DNA of 64,000 bases from Acetobacterium sp. KB-1 (GTDB lineage: Bacteria > Bacillota > Clostridia > Eubacteriales > Eubacteriaceae): positions 3,023,176-3,087,175 of the forward strand of contig NZ_CP030040.1 in NCBI RefSeq assembly GCF_003260995.1. The letters are read 5' to 3'. Below the pieces are notes generated by a model. It was not told where the DNA came from, searched no databases, and saw nothing but the letters and a program-made list of their open reading frames with translations. This document shows, piece by piece, positions 26,875 through 35,852 of this stretch. How positions within the stretch are numbered: the first letter of the stretch is position 1; every line of letters begins with the position of its first letter. The position numbers and the translations under genes are program-made.

Positions 26875-27453
26875 ATGAACACACAATTAGATCGAGAAAA
26901 AGCATTGGCGTTGTTGAAGGAATATAATGAAAGTGAATCTCTGGTTAATCACGGTTTGGCGGTGTCTGGAGTGATGGAGCATTTTGCCAAACTGGAAGGG
27001 GAAGATCCTGATTATTGGGGAATTGTCGGGCTGCTTCACGATCTGGATTATGAAAAATATCCGGATCAGCATTGTGTCAAGGTGGTCGAAATTCTGGAAG
27101 CCAACGATTATGAGAAAGCTTTTATCAACAGCGTGGTCAGCCATGGGTTTGGAATCTGTGCGGATGTGGAGCCGACTCATCAGATGGAGAAAATTCTCTA
27201 TGCCACCGATGAACTGGCCGGACTGATCACCGCCTGTGCTTATATGCGGCCCTCCAAAAGTGTCAACGATCTGGAACTAAAATCAGTCAAAAAGAAATTC
27301 AAAACGGCCAGTTTTGCCGCCGGGGTCAATCGGGAGGTCGTCGCCAAAGGTGCGGAGATGGCCGGATATTCGCTGGATGACTTGATGCGGGAAACGATTT
27401 TGGGAATGCGGGCCGTTGCCGACGACATCGGCCTGGGAAGTAATGAAGCTTAG
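26875..27453 (+). CDS. HD-domain protein (predicted hydrolase)
   Basis: A 192-residue cytoplasmic HD-superfamily protein. The metal-binding signature is visible as NHGLAV, then GLLHDLDYEKYPDQH and VSHGFG. Homologues are common in clostridia and usually annotated only as HDIG or HD proteins; the substrate (nucleotide or phosphoester) is unknown. Its 3' end overlaps the CCA-adding enzyme by 11 bases, so the two are co-translated, but that does not settle its job. The start has GAGGAG upstream. Confidence 0.85.
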   Translation: MNTQLDREKALALLKEYNESESLVNHGLAVSGVMEHFAKLEGEDPDYWGIVGLLHDLDYEKYPDQHCVKVVEILEANDYEKAFINSVVSHGFGICADVEPTHQMEKILYATDELAGLITACAYMRPSKSVNDLELKSVKKKFKTASFAAGVNREVVAKGAEMAGYSLDDLMRETILGMRAVADDIGLGSNEA

Positions 27454-28777
27454 TCTTCCGGTTCCGGTAGAAAAGGTCTTTAAAGGGCTGGAAAGCTGTG
27501 GATTCTGTGGATATCTGGTGGGCGGCTGTGTCCGGGATTATCTGCTTGATACCCCACCGACGGACTTTGATATGACCACTGACGCCACCCCGGATGAAAT
27601 TATCTCTTGCTTTACCGGCCATCGGGTTTTAAAAACAGGCATTCGCCACGGTACTGTGACGATTATCCTTGATGGGATGGCCATCGAAATAACAACCCAT
27701 CGGACCGAAGGCGATTATTCCGACAGCCGTCATCCGGATGCGGTGAAGTTCACCAGAAATTTAGTAGATGACCTGGCCAGGCGGGATTTTACCATCAATG
27801 CGATGGCCTATCATCCCCAAAAAGGTCTGATTGATCGCTATGGCGGAGCAGCGGACATCAAAAATAAAATCATCCGCGGAGTTGGTGATCCTCACAAAAG
27901 AATGGCCGAGGACGCCTTGCGCATGCTTCGAGGCCTGCGTTTTGCCGCGGTTTTGGGCTTTGATCTGGATGAGGAGACCCGTACCGCCATCCGGCAGAAT
28001 TGTGGACAACTTGCCAATATTTCAGCAGAGCGGATTGCCACTGAGCTGAATAAACTGATCTGTGGCAAAAACGCCAAAACGATCATCCTGGAAGAAACGA
28101 CGGTGTTGGGGGTAGTGATCCCCGAGCTGCTGCCAGCCAAAAATTTTGATCAACAGAATCCGCACCACTGCTATGATGTGCTGACCCATACGGCGGTGGC
28201 AATGCAAACGCTGGCGCCGGTACCGCGGCTGCGGTGGGCGATGTTGTTTCACGACCTGGGGAAACCGCAGACCTTTACCCGGGACGCTGCCGGAGTGGGC
28301 CATTTTAAAGGCCACAGTAAGTGCTCTGAAGCGATCGCCCGGGAGCGCTTAACAGCCTTGCGGATGAGTAATGTAACCATTGATCAGGTCTGTGCGTTAG
28401 TGAAATACCACGGCACCATCATTGAAGAAGATAAAAAAAGTGTCAAGCGTTGGCTAAACCGTCTCTCAGAGCCATTGTTTCGGGATCTGATTGCGATTAA
28501 GCGGGGGGATAACCTGGCTAAGGCGTCAAAGCACCATGACCGGTTGGAGTCACTAAAAAGACTGGAAGCGCTGCTTGATCAGGTGATTGCCGAAAAGGCC
28601 TGTTTTTCGCTAAAAGATCTGGCTGTCAACGGTCATGATCTAATGGGCCTGGGAATCAAAAACGGTGAGGAAATCGGCCGGATTCTCAACCTGCTGCTGG
28701 CTGGCGTCATCGATGAAGTCTATGAAAACGAAAAAGATAGTTTAATAAAAAAAGCAAAGGAGATGCGAACATGTTAA
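27443..28777 (+). CDS. cca: CCA tRNA nucleotidyltransferase
   Basis: Adds or repairs the 3' CCA of tRNAs. The nucleotidyltransferase head has GGCVRDYLLD and the DFD metal pair; the motif RRDFTINAMAY follows, then an RNA-binding region (EDALRMLRGLRFAA) and a C-terminal HD domain (FHDLGKP). I chose ATG 27443 (MKLSLPVPVEK), which follows GGGAAG; a TTG at 27416 is also open. All three tRNAs seen in this window already encode CCA, so the role here would mainly be repair. It overlaps tatD by seven bases. Confidence 0.92.
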   Translation: MKLSLPVPVEKVFKGLESCGFCGYLVGGCVRDYLLDTPPTDFDMTTDATPDEIISCFTGHRVLKTGIRHGTVTIILDGMAIEITTHRTEGDYSDSRHPDAVKFTRNLVDDLARRDFTINAMAYHPQKGLIDRYGGAADIKNKIIRGVGDPHKRMAEDALRMLRGLRFAAVLGFDLDEETRTAIRQNCGQLANISAERIATELNKLICGKNAKTIILEETTVLGVVIPELLPAKNFDQQNPHHCYDVLTHTAVAMQTLAPVPRLRWAMLFHDLGKPQTFTRDAAGVGHFKGHSKCSEAIARERLTALRMSNVTIDQVCALVKYHGTIIEEDKKSVKRWLNRLSEPLFRDLIAIKRGDNLAKASKHHDRLESLKRLEALLDQVIAEKACFSLKDLAVNGHDLMGLGIKNGEEIGRILNLLLAGVIDEVYENEKDSLIKKAKEMRTC

Positions 28778-29553
28778 TTGACAGCCATGCCCATATCGAC
28801 GACCAAAAATTTAATGAGGACCGGGAAGCGGTACTAAAAAACGCCCAGGCCGCCGGGGTTGAGCTTATTGTCAATCCCGGGGCCGACGAGGCTTCAAGTT
28901 TCCGGGCCGTAGCAATGAGTGAAAAATACCCGATGGTTTATGCTACGGTGGGGATTCACCCTCATGATGCCAAGGATTACATTACCTCAAAACACGATGC
29001 GCTGCTAAAAGAATGGGCAAAAAAGGAAAAGGTCGTGGCGATCGGTGAAATCGGTCTGGATTACCACTATGACTATTCCCCCCGGGATATCCAGCAGGAG
29101 GTGTTTATCCGCCAGTTGGTGATTGCCAAAGAAGTGAAGCTGCCAATTGTGATCCATAACCGGGAATCGATGGAAGACATGGTCAGGATTTTAAAGGAGT
29201 ACTTTGCGCCAGCGTATGGCGGGATTATGCATAGCTATAGCGGTTCGGTGGAAATGGCTAAAATCTTTCTCGACATGGGTTTTTATTTGTCGATCTCCGG
29301 GCCGCTAACCTTTAGCAATGCCCGAAAACTGCCGGAAGTGGTTGCGATGATGCCCTTAGAGCGATTACTCATTGAAACGGATAGTCCGTATCTGACGCCC
29401 ACACCTCATCGCGGCAAACGAAACGAGCCGGCCTATGTGCATTTCGTGGCCGCCGAAATTGCCCGAATCCGGGGGATCACAGTAGAAGAGGTGGGAGAGA
29501 TCACCACCCAGAATGCCAAAAGAGTGTTCGGTATTGAAAAACATATAAAGTAA
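28771..29553 (+). CDS. tatD: TatD-family metal-dependent DNase
   Basis: TIM-barrel metal hydrolase (260 residues). Metal ligands are in place: HAH in DSHAHIDD, Glu in AIGEIGLDYHYD, His in IVIHNRE, His in MHSYSG and Asp in ETDSPYLTPTPHRG. The family acts as 3'-5' DNase and in DNA quality control. It is translationally coupled to cca. An AAAGGAG ribosome site lies in the end of cca. Confidence 0.92.
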   Translation: MLIDSHAHIDDQKFNEDREAVLKNAQAAGVELIVNPGADEASSFRAVAMSEKYPMVYATVGIHPHDAKDYITSKHDALLKEWAKKEKVVAIGEIGLDYHYDYSPRDIQQEVFIRQLVIAKEVKLPIVIHNRESMEDMVRILKEYFAPAYGGIMHSYSGSVEMAKIFLDMGFYLSISGPLTFSNARKLPEVVAMMPLERLLIETDSPYLTPTPHRGKRNEPAYVHFVAAEIARIRGITVEEVGEITTQNAKRVFGIEKHIK

Positions 29554-29587
29554 AAATAATAAAATGCAAATCCTTTATTCATTTTCC

Positions 29588-29616
29588 TTGACAATCGTAA
29601 TGAATTCAGATAAAAT
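29588..29616 (+). promoter_or_regulatory. Promoter of tRNA-Gln
   Basis: TTGACA (29588-29593), 17-base spacer, TAAAAT (29611-29616). A perfect 15-base inverted repeat (29572-29586 and 29638-29652) flanks it. Confidence 0.75.
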
Positions 29617-29649
29617 GTTTAGCGTACCTTCGGGACAGAAAATGAATAA

Positions 29650-29724
29650 AGGGGTATAGCCAAGCGGTAAGGCAATGGACTCTGACTCCATCATTCGCAG
29701 GTTCAAATCCTGCTACCTCTGCCA
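29650..29724 (+). tRNA. tRNA-Gln (anticodon CTG)
   Basis: Seven-pair acceptor AGGGGTA/TACCTCT with one G-U, D-arm GCCAAGCGGTAAGGC, anticodon stem ATGGA/TCCAT around loop CTCTGAC (anticodon CTG), T-arm GCAGG-TTCAAAT-CCTGC, discriminator G and encoded CCA. Confidence 0.95.
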
Positions 29725-29829
29725 AAAGAAATTTAGCCTGCTCTTTAAGATCACTTAAAAAGCAGGTTTTGTTATATCTGTTAATATTGAGATGTCAATT
29801 AGCAACAAGTGAAAAAACAGGAGAAAACC

Positions 29830-30039
29830 ATGAGGGATCAAAAAATCAGTGTTTTTGATATTTACGAATATTTGCCCCATACCAATTGTAAAAACTGCGG
29901 TGAAAATAACTGCATGGCCTTTGCCGAAAAATTATTGCAAGGGAAAAAAAACTTGGGTGGGTGCTCAGCAATAAGAGAAGCGATCTATGAAAAAAACCGT
30001 AAAGCGATTCAGACATTAATGGAGATAAATAGGGACTAA
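29830..30039 (+). CDS. Small 4Fe-4S domain protein
   Basis: A 69-residue protein whose core is C-x2-C-x4-C-x16-C (NCKNCGENNCMAFAEKLL, then GGC). This spacing is that of the Fe-S domain found at the start of the corrinoid Fe-S protein large subunit and in related redox proteins (CGxxxCxxFA). Alone it is probably a small electron-transfer or assembly protein; no catalytic domain is present. I use the ATG at 29830 with AGGAG upstream rather than a GTG seven codons earlier. It stands alone between the tRNA and the PPTase gene. Confidence 0.8.
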   Translation: MRDQKISVFDIYEYLPHTNCKNCGENNCMAFAEKLLQGKKNLGGCSAIREAIYEKNRKAIQTLMEINRD

Positions 30040-30184
30040 AGAGCAGATAGACAATGATCCATTGTTTGCCTGCTCTTATCTTTTTTAGTATAATGTAAAT
30101 AGGGTGTTTTAAAAAACACGTAAACGAAGTAAACTGATTAAAAGGCACCTGTTGCACGCCATAAATTGGCAAAGTATGAATCAG

Positions 30185-30220
30185 GTCAGTAATGGAGTCA
30201 GCAATGGAGTCAGCAATGGA
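30185..30220 (+). repeat. Three tandem 12-base repeats before the PPTase start
   Basis: GTCAG(T/C)AATGGA is repeated three times head to tail. Each copy holds an ATG and a GGAG. The ATGs open a 16-codon frame (30192-30242) overlapping the real start. Confidence 0.9.
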
Positions 30221-30226
30221 GAAAAA

Positions 30227-30913
30227 ATGGAATCGACTATAACCCGAGTTTTTATCGCGGATGTTCGCATCTTGAACGATCCCCGTCGATTAGCAGTAGT
30301 GATCAAAGCGGTTTCAAAGCAGCGGCGAGAAAAGGCCGAACGGCTTAAAACACCAGATGCCAAAGCGCTTGCGGTGGGAGCTGAAATGCTGCTAAAAAAA
30401 GCGGTGGAGCAGGTCTATGGCATTTACGAACCGCTTGAGATAAAAGTCGGAGCAGATGGCAAACCACTGCTCACGGATTATCCGGAGATCTTTTTTAACC
30501 TGTCCCATTCCGGCCATTATGTGGTCTGCGGTCTGGGAGCCCGGCCAGTAGGGGTGGACATACAAAAAATGGGGCACCCGAATTTAAAACTGGCGCGACG
30601 TTTTTTTGCCCCATCAGAGGCGGACTGGCTCTTTTCGTTACCGGAAAAGAAACAGATACGGGCTTTTTATGATCTTTGGGCCCTTAAAGAAGCCTATATG
30701 AAGTACACTGGAAAGGGATTTAGACTGCCGATGCATGCGTTTCAGATTGACTGCCAGAAGGAAGAGTCAATCAATTCTGAGATGGCCATTCTTACAGACG
30801 GAAAAAGAATGCCGGTAGTGATTAAAAATTATCCTATTTTGGAAAACTATGTTTTATGGGCTGTTAGTGAACCCAGCGATTTTCAGGAAAAAATAGAATG
30901 GATCAGCTTATAG
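30227..30913 (+). CDS. 4'-phosphopantetheinyl transferase (Sfp type)
   Basis: Transfers phosphopantetheine from CoA to carrier proteins. The Sfp-type motifs are present: FFNLSHSGHYV, GVDIQKM (Mg-binding Asp) and WALKEAYMKYTGKGF. Length (228) suits the Sfp/Gsp class rather than AcpS. The frame stays open to a TTG at 30152, but that would include a tandem repeat; the ATG at 30227 has GGAG six bases upstream. No carrier-protein or synthase gene is next to it, so the partner is unknown. It overlaps the next gene. Confidence 0.9.
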   Translation: MESTITRVFIADVRILNDPRRLAVVIKAVSKQRREKAERLKTPDAKALAVGAEMLLKKAVEQVYGIYEPLEIKVGADGKPLLTDYPEIFFNLSHSGHYVVCGLGARPVGVDIQKMGHPNLKLARRFFAPSEADWLFSLPEKKQIRAFYDLWALKEAYMKYTGKGFRLPMHAFQIDCQKEESINSEMAILTDGKRMPVVIKNYPILENYVLWAVSEPSDFQEKIEWISL

Positions 30914-31518
30914 GGAGAGATGCTTTGAAAGAAAAGAATGATTACCAGGAAAAACTTTTAACCGTATTTATGACCTTTCTAAAAATCGGGTTATTTACTT
31001 TTGGGGGTGGCTATGCCATGATCCCGCTGATAGAATATGAAACCGTGGAACGGCATCACTGGATTGAAAGCGAGGATATCCTGGATATTTTTGCCATTGC
31101 TGAGGCAACCCCAGGGGTCATTGCCGTCAATACGGCGACCTTTGTGGGCTATAAGGTAGCAGGCTTTTGGGGTTCGCTGCTGGCCACCCTGGGGGTGGTG
31201 ATTCCTTCACTGACGATTATCAGTCTCATTGCCCTGTTTTTTCAGGAGTTTCAAAGTCTGGAATGGGTCGGTTATGCCTTTCGGGGAATTCGGGCCGGGG
31301 TTATTGTTTTAATCCTGGGAGCCGTGGTTAAAATGGGTAAAAAGGGAGAATACACACCACTAACGGTGCTGATATTAATGCTGGCTTTTGGGCTGGCTTC
31401 ATTTACCAACATCAATGTCATTTATCTGCTGCTGGGCGGTGCTGTGACGGGGCTGGCTTATCAGATTTGGCTGAATAAAAAAAATTCAAACGGGAAAAAT
31501 AGCGGGGAGGATAAATAA
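30898..31518 (+). CDS. Chromate-transporter family protein, first half-subunit
   Basis: Short CHR-family membrane protein (206 residues, about six helices) with the conserved FGGGYAMIPLI and AEATPGVIAVNTATFVGY motifs. Short CHR proteins usually come as adjacent pairs and work together, as here. The family is named for chromate/sulfate transport, but in anaerobes the natural substrate is uncertain. The ATG overlaps the PPTase gene; a TTG at 30925 with GGGAG upstream is an alternative start. The next gene overlaps by one base. Confidence 0.88.
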   Translation: MDQLIGRDALKEKNDYQEKLLTVFMTFLKIGLFTFGGGYAMIPLIEYETVERHHWIESEDILDIFAIAEATPGVIAVNTATFVGYKVAGFWGSLLATLGVVIPSLTIISLIALFFQEFQSLEWVGYAFRGIRAGVIVLILGAVVKMGKKGEYTPLTVLILMLAFGLASFTNINVIYLLLGGAVTGLAYQIWLNKKNSNGKNSGEDK

Positions 31519-32099
31519 TGTATCTGGATCTATTTATCACTTTTTTCAAAATCGGTTTATTCACCATTGGCGGCGGTTACGCCATGATACCGCTGATTCA
31601 GCAGGAAGTGGTGGCCCACGGGTGGTTGACCCTGTTGGAACTGACGGATTTTATTGCCGTGGCAGAGTCCACCCCCGGGCCCTTTGCGGTGAATATCGCG
31701 ACCTTTGTGGGCATGGAAATGGGCGGGCTTCCGGGAGCTCTGATCACAACCACCGCTGTGGTTCTACCTTCGTTTATCATCATCCTTTTTATCGCTAAGG
31801 CATTTACTAATTTTCAGCAGAATAAATGGGTTCAGGGTGCTCTTTATGGGATGCGGCCAGTCGTGATTGGTTTGATTGCCGCGGCAGTTTGGCTGCTCAT
31901 GTCCACCGGATTCATTGGTAAGGGGTCTGAGATCCACTCAATAGGTGATTTTTTTTCCGCCCTCCAATATCTGGAAATTATTATTTTTGTGATTGGCAGC
32001 TTTGTTTATTTCCGCTTTAAACTACATCCGATAAAACTAATACTGATCTCAGCCGGTCTGGGGATGGTGTTTTTCGGGGTATTGCCGATGTTTTATTAA
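31518..32099 (+). CDS. Chromate-transporter family protein, second half-subunit
   Basis: Partner CHR-family half-transporter (193 residues) with GGGYAMIPLIQQE and AESTPGPFAVNIATFVG. It starts on the last base of the previous stop (TAATG), so the two are made in equal amounts and very likely form one transporter. The topology of the two halves is probably opposite, as known for paired CHR proteins. Confidence 0.88.
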   Translation: MYLDLFITFFKIGLFTIGGGYAMIPLIQQEVVAHGWLTLLELTDFIAVAESTPGPFAVNIATFVGMEMGGLPGALITTTAVVLPSFIIILFIAKAFTNFQQNKWVQGALYGMRPVVIGLIAAAVWLLMSTGFIGKGSEIHSIGDFFSALQYLEIIIFVIGSFVYFRFKLHPIKLILISAGLGMVFFGVLPMFY

Positions 32100-32302
32100 G
32101 GAGTGGGATCTATTGTTTTTCAGTAGGTCTTATTTTTTTTTGAAAAAAAATTAATAAATTGATTTCTTTTTAGGAATCAGCTAAAGTAAAAATTAAACAG
32201 GTTACTTCGTCACATGATCATCACAAAAATGCGTTAAACTAATTTAAATGACACAAAGTTGTCATAATCATCAGTTATGATAAGGAAAAAGGAGGGATTG
32301 CG

Positions 32303-33211
32303 ATGACTATTATCATTAACGTGTTAACTGCCTGGTTAAGTGTCATTTTTGCATTTTTACTTACGATCATCTATTTACTACGAATAATCAATAAGGGTAA
32401 AAGAAAAAATAAATTTATCGCCAGAATTAACCGAAATCTGAGAAATTCACATAAAACAATGGGAATCGCTTTTGTGATCTCGGCCTGTATTCATGGGTTC
32501 TTTTCCTCAGGAACCATTTTATCATTTAATTTTGGAACCCTGTGCATGCTGATGGGGGTGCTTTTGGGGTTAACCTATATGCTGAGAAAACTATTACCGG
32601 GAAAGTGTACCTGGATCAAACCCCATCGCTGGCTAACTGCGGTGTTGATTGTGTTCCTGGGTATCCACCTATGGGAAGTGGGCGGAATCATGGGTCCGGA
32701 GTTCTTTTTTAAATGTTCATTGAGGGAAGTGGAGACTTCGGTGGCAAAATTGTATGGAACCGAAACGGTATCGGCAACAGCCGCGAAGGATCAAACCGAT
32801 CCCGTAACGGCGGAAAATGCCAGCACCGCCCCACCTGAAAGCTCATCAACGATGACGACGGATACAGCAGTAACCGATACGGTGCTAACCAAGGCCAATC
32901 TGTTTTTAGGCAGTGTTGATTTGAAGGATGGTACTTATACTGGCGTGACAGAAGGTTACGGACCGGAGCTGACGGTGTGTGTGACAGTCGCTGAAAATGT
33001 GATTACTGATGTTTTAGTGGTCTCCCACAATGAAAATAATGTAAAGTATTATGGCAAGGCCATTGATGCAGTACCGGCAGCGATTGTTGCTGCGCAGACT
33101 CCGCTAGTTGATACGATTTCAGGAGCAACCTATACCTCAAACGGCATTATGCAGGCTGTTATCAATGCCTTGGAACCGGCGGTGATTTCCGGAACATTAC
33201 CCAGTCTGTAA
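32303..33211 (+). CDS. Membrane cytochrome-like/FMN-binding domain fusion protein
   Basis: N-terminal half (about 1-140) has four hydrophobic helices with histidines in SHKTMG, CIHGFF, KPHRW and GIHLWE. This recalls ferric-reductase-type membrane domains that bind two b hemes. A Thr/Ala-rich linker (about 160-195) leads to an extracytoplasmic FMN_bind domain (about 200-300) with the covalent flavinylation motif SGATYTS. Together they suggest electron transfer across the membrane to an external flavin. A flavin transferase (ApbE) is not in the window. The start has AAAGGAGGG upstream. Heme binding is inferred from histidine placement only. Confidence 0.75.
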   Translation: MTIIINVLTAWLSVIFAFLLTIIYLLRIINKGKRKNKFIARINRNLRNSHKTMGIAFVISACIHGFFSSGTILSFNFGTLCMLMGVLLGLTYMLRKLLPGKCTWIKPHRWLTAVLIVFLGIHLWEVGGIMGPEFFFKCSLREVETSVAKLYGTETVSATAAKDQTDPVTAENASTAPPESSSTMTTDTAVTDTVLTKANLFLGSVDLKDGTYTGVTEGYGPELTVCVTVAENVITDVLVVSHNENNVKYYGKAIDAVPAAIVAAQTPLVDTISGATYTSNGIMQAVINALEPAVISGTLPSL

Positions 33212-33314
33212 AATTCTGGTAACGATGCGGTATGATGGCCTTGACAAAAGGTGAAATCAGGATACCATTTTTAAATAGTTGAAAATATTTAAAAATGATG
33301 TGACTGAAACGATT

Positions 33315-33375
33315 AGACACCCAACCCTTTAAATTTGCCTGTGAGTTAAGTCTAAAGGGTCGGGTGTCTTTTTTT
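33315..33375 (+). terminator. Strong terminator between FMN-binding gene and ptsG
   Basis: A 17-base stem with one mismatch (33315-33331 with 33353-33369), then seven T. A separate 12-base perfect hairpin (33266-33277 with 33286-33297) lies just before it. Confidence 0.85.
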
Positions 33376-33464
33376 GTAAAAAAAACTTCTTAGATATTTT
33401 CAAAGAAATGGGGTAATACTATTATGAAGAATAAATAATTAAATAGAGAAAGAGGCGATTATTG

Positions 33465-35690
33465 ATGAAAGATAAGATTTTTGGTGTTTTACAGCGGGTG
33501 GGACGTTCTTTTATGTTACCCATTGCTTTGCTGCCGGTGGCTGGACTTCTTTTAGGGATCGGTGGATCATTTACTAATGAGACCATGCTTGAATCCTACA
33601 ATCTGATAGAGGTGATGGGCCCGGGAACCATTGTAAATGACATCTTAAGTATCATGCTTGCTGCCGGTAATATTATCTTTGCGAATCTGCCCATTATCTT
33701 TGCCATGGGTGTAGCCATTGGGATGGCTAAACAGGAAAAAGCGGTGGCAGCACTGGCTGGCGTAATTGGATTTTTCGTTATGCATGCGGTAATCGCTGCG
33801 CTTATTAAGATTACCGGAACCTATACACCGGAAACTTTGCTGATTGCCAATAATCTGGGGCAGATCGCTGCTGAGAGCAGCGGCAGTGCGTTTGTCCCGA
33901 TTATTGCGAACAAGATGTTGCCAAGCGGTTCAATTTCCGATATTGTGGGAATAACATCTTTGCAAATGGGTGTATTTGGTGGGATTTTAGTGGGGCTGGT
34001 CACTTCGGCTCTACATAACCGGTTTTATAAGGTTGAGTTTCCGCCAGTGGTATCATTTTTCGGAGGGACACGTTTTGTACCCATTATTACGGCCATTGCC
34101 TTTTTATTTATTGGTGGGATCATGTTCTTTTTCTGGCCGTTTATTCAAAATGGCATTTATGCCATCGGTGGTTTGGTCATTGCATCCGGGTATTTCGGCA
34201 CCTTCATCTATGGCTTTATCGAACGGGCATTAATTCCCTTTGGTCTGCATCATGTTTTTTATCTTCCTTTCTGGCAAACCGGATTGGGGGGATCAATGGT
34301 TGTGGATGGCGTTTTGGTCGAGGGAGCCCAAAACATTTTCTTTGCCCAATTGGCCAGTCCTGATGTCACCCACTTTTCAGTGGAAGCCACACGCTTCATG
34401 TCGGGGAAATTCCCGTTTATGATTTTTGGCTTACCTGGGGCTGCATTGGCCATGTATAAATGCGCCAAAACCAACAAACAAAAAGCGGTCGGTGGACTAT
34501 TGATATCGGCGGCACTAACGGCGATGATCACGGGGATTACCGAACCGATTGAATTTACATTTTTATTTGTTGCACCATTTTTATATGTCATCCATAGTGT
34601 CTTTGCCGGCCTGTCCTATATGTTTATGCATATTTTGAATGTTGGGGTTGGGATGACCTTCTCAGGCGGGATTATCGATCTCGCTCTATTTGGTATTCTC
34701 CAGGGAAATGCCAAGACCAACTGGCTGTACATTGTTTTGGTGGGGGTTGGTTACTTTATTCTCTATTACTTTTTATTTAAGATTTTAATCAATAAATTTA
34801 ATCTAAAAACGCCCGGTCGAGAAGAAGAAGACGAAGAAACGAAGCTCTATACCCGGGCAGATTATGAAAAAGGTAAAAATAAGGGTAACGATCAGAACGT
34901 GGAATCCAGTGATCCCGGATCGGCAATGATTGTCAACGGGTTAGGTGGGAAGTCAAACATCAGTGATCTGGATTCATGCGCAACCCGGCTTCGGGTGACG
35001 GTATTGGATGGGAAAAAGGTTGATGAAAGAATCCTGAAGCTTTCTGGAGCGCTGGGCGTTATCCAGCAAGGAAATGGAATTCAGGTTATTTATGGACCCA
35101 AGGTCACGGTGATTAAATCCAAGTTGGATGAGTATCTTGAGCGTTCAGAAAGTGATCAGGAAACGATGATCCCAGTGGTTGAAAAATTACCGGCCAAAGA
35201 AGAACTAACTGAAACGAAAGACAATAAAGCTAAACCCCTGGAAATTTTTGCAGCACCTGTTGATGGTGATTTGCAGAGTATTACCGAAGCACCGGATGAG
35301 GCCTTCAGCAACAAAATGGTGGGGGATGGGATTGTGATATTCCCCACGGGTGACACCATCAACGCCCCTTGCGATGCCGAGGTTACCATGGTGTTCCCAA
35401 CCAACCATGCTATTGGGCTGACCAGTCTAAATGGTACCGAAATCCTTATTCATGTGGGGATTGATACGGTAAAACTGGACGGAAAGGGATTTGAAGTTTT
35501 GGTGAAAACAGGCGATCAGGTTAAAAAAGGCGATCTCTTGATGAAGGTGGACATGAACTATCTTGCTGATCATGCTCCTTCAACCGCCATACCGATTGTT
35601 GTGACTAATTTAACTGAAGATCAAAAGATAAAAGTGATTAAGAGTGGTGCCATTAAAAGCAGTGAGGATGCCTTTGCCATTGAATCCTGA
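33465..35690 (+). CDS. ptsG: Glucose-type PTS permease EIICBA
   Basis: Complete three-domain PTS transporter (741 residues): membrane IIC (about 1-425), IIB (about 475-555) with phospho-Cys505 in LDSCATRLRV, and IIA (about 595-735) with His663 in ILIHVGIDTV. The ITEPIEFTF loop and the KTPGREE linker match PtsG more than GlcNAc or maltose permeases. It takes up and phosphorylates glucose or a similar sugar using EI/HPr encoded elsewhere. The ATG at 33465 follows AGAGG; a TTG one codon earlier is in frame. The hairpin and terminator upstream could be a control point (see findings). Confidence 0.92.
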   Translation: MKDKIFGVLQRVGRSFMLPIALLPVAGLLLGIGGSFTNETMLESYNLIEVMGPGTIVNDILSIMLAAGNIIFANLPIIFAMGVAIGMAKQEKAVAALAGVIGFFVMHAVIAALIKITGTYTPETLLIANNLGQIAAESSGSAFVPIIANKMLPSGSISDIVGITSLQMGVFGGILVGLVTSALHNRFYKVEFPPVVSFFGGTRFVPIITAIAFLFIGGIMFFFWPFIQNGIYAIGGLVIASGYFGTFIYGFIERALIPFGLHHVFYLPFWQTGLGGSMVVDGVLVEGAQNIFFAQLASPDVTHFSVEATRFMSGKFPFMIFGLPGAALAMYKCAKTNKQKAVGGLLISAALTAMITGITEPIEFTFLFVAPFLYVIHSVFAGLSYMFMHILNVGVGMTFSGGIIDLALFGILQGNAKTNWLYIVLVGVGYFILYYFLFKILINKFNLKTPGREEEDEETKLYTRADYEKGKNKGNDQNVESSDPGSAMIVNGLGGKSNISDLDSCATRLRVTVLDGKKVDERILKLSGALGVIQQGNGIQVIYGPKVTVIKSKLDEYLERSESDQETMIPVVEKLPAKEELTETKDNKAKPLEIFAAPVDGDLQSITEAPDEAFSNKMVGDGIVIFPTGDTINAPCDAEVTMVFPTNHAIGLTSLNGTEILIHVGIDTVKLDGKGFEVLVKTGDQVKKGDLLMKVDMNYLADHAPSTAIPIVVTNLTEDQKIKVIKSGAIKSSEDAFAIES

Positions 35691-35852
35691 AACAGTTAAA
35701 TCAACGGCTGCCAGCGAATATACGCGAAATAGTGGGCAGTCTATTACGAAATAAAGTCTGTCAATCTGTGTGTTGCAGTCAGACCAAAGAACGGCATCCG
35801 CCAGGGATCTGGCCTGACATAACATAACTTATTCTACACAGGAGGAAGAAAG

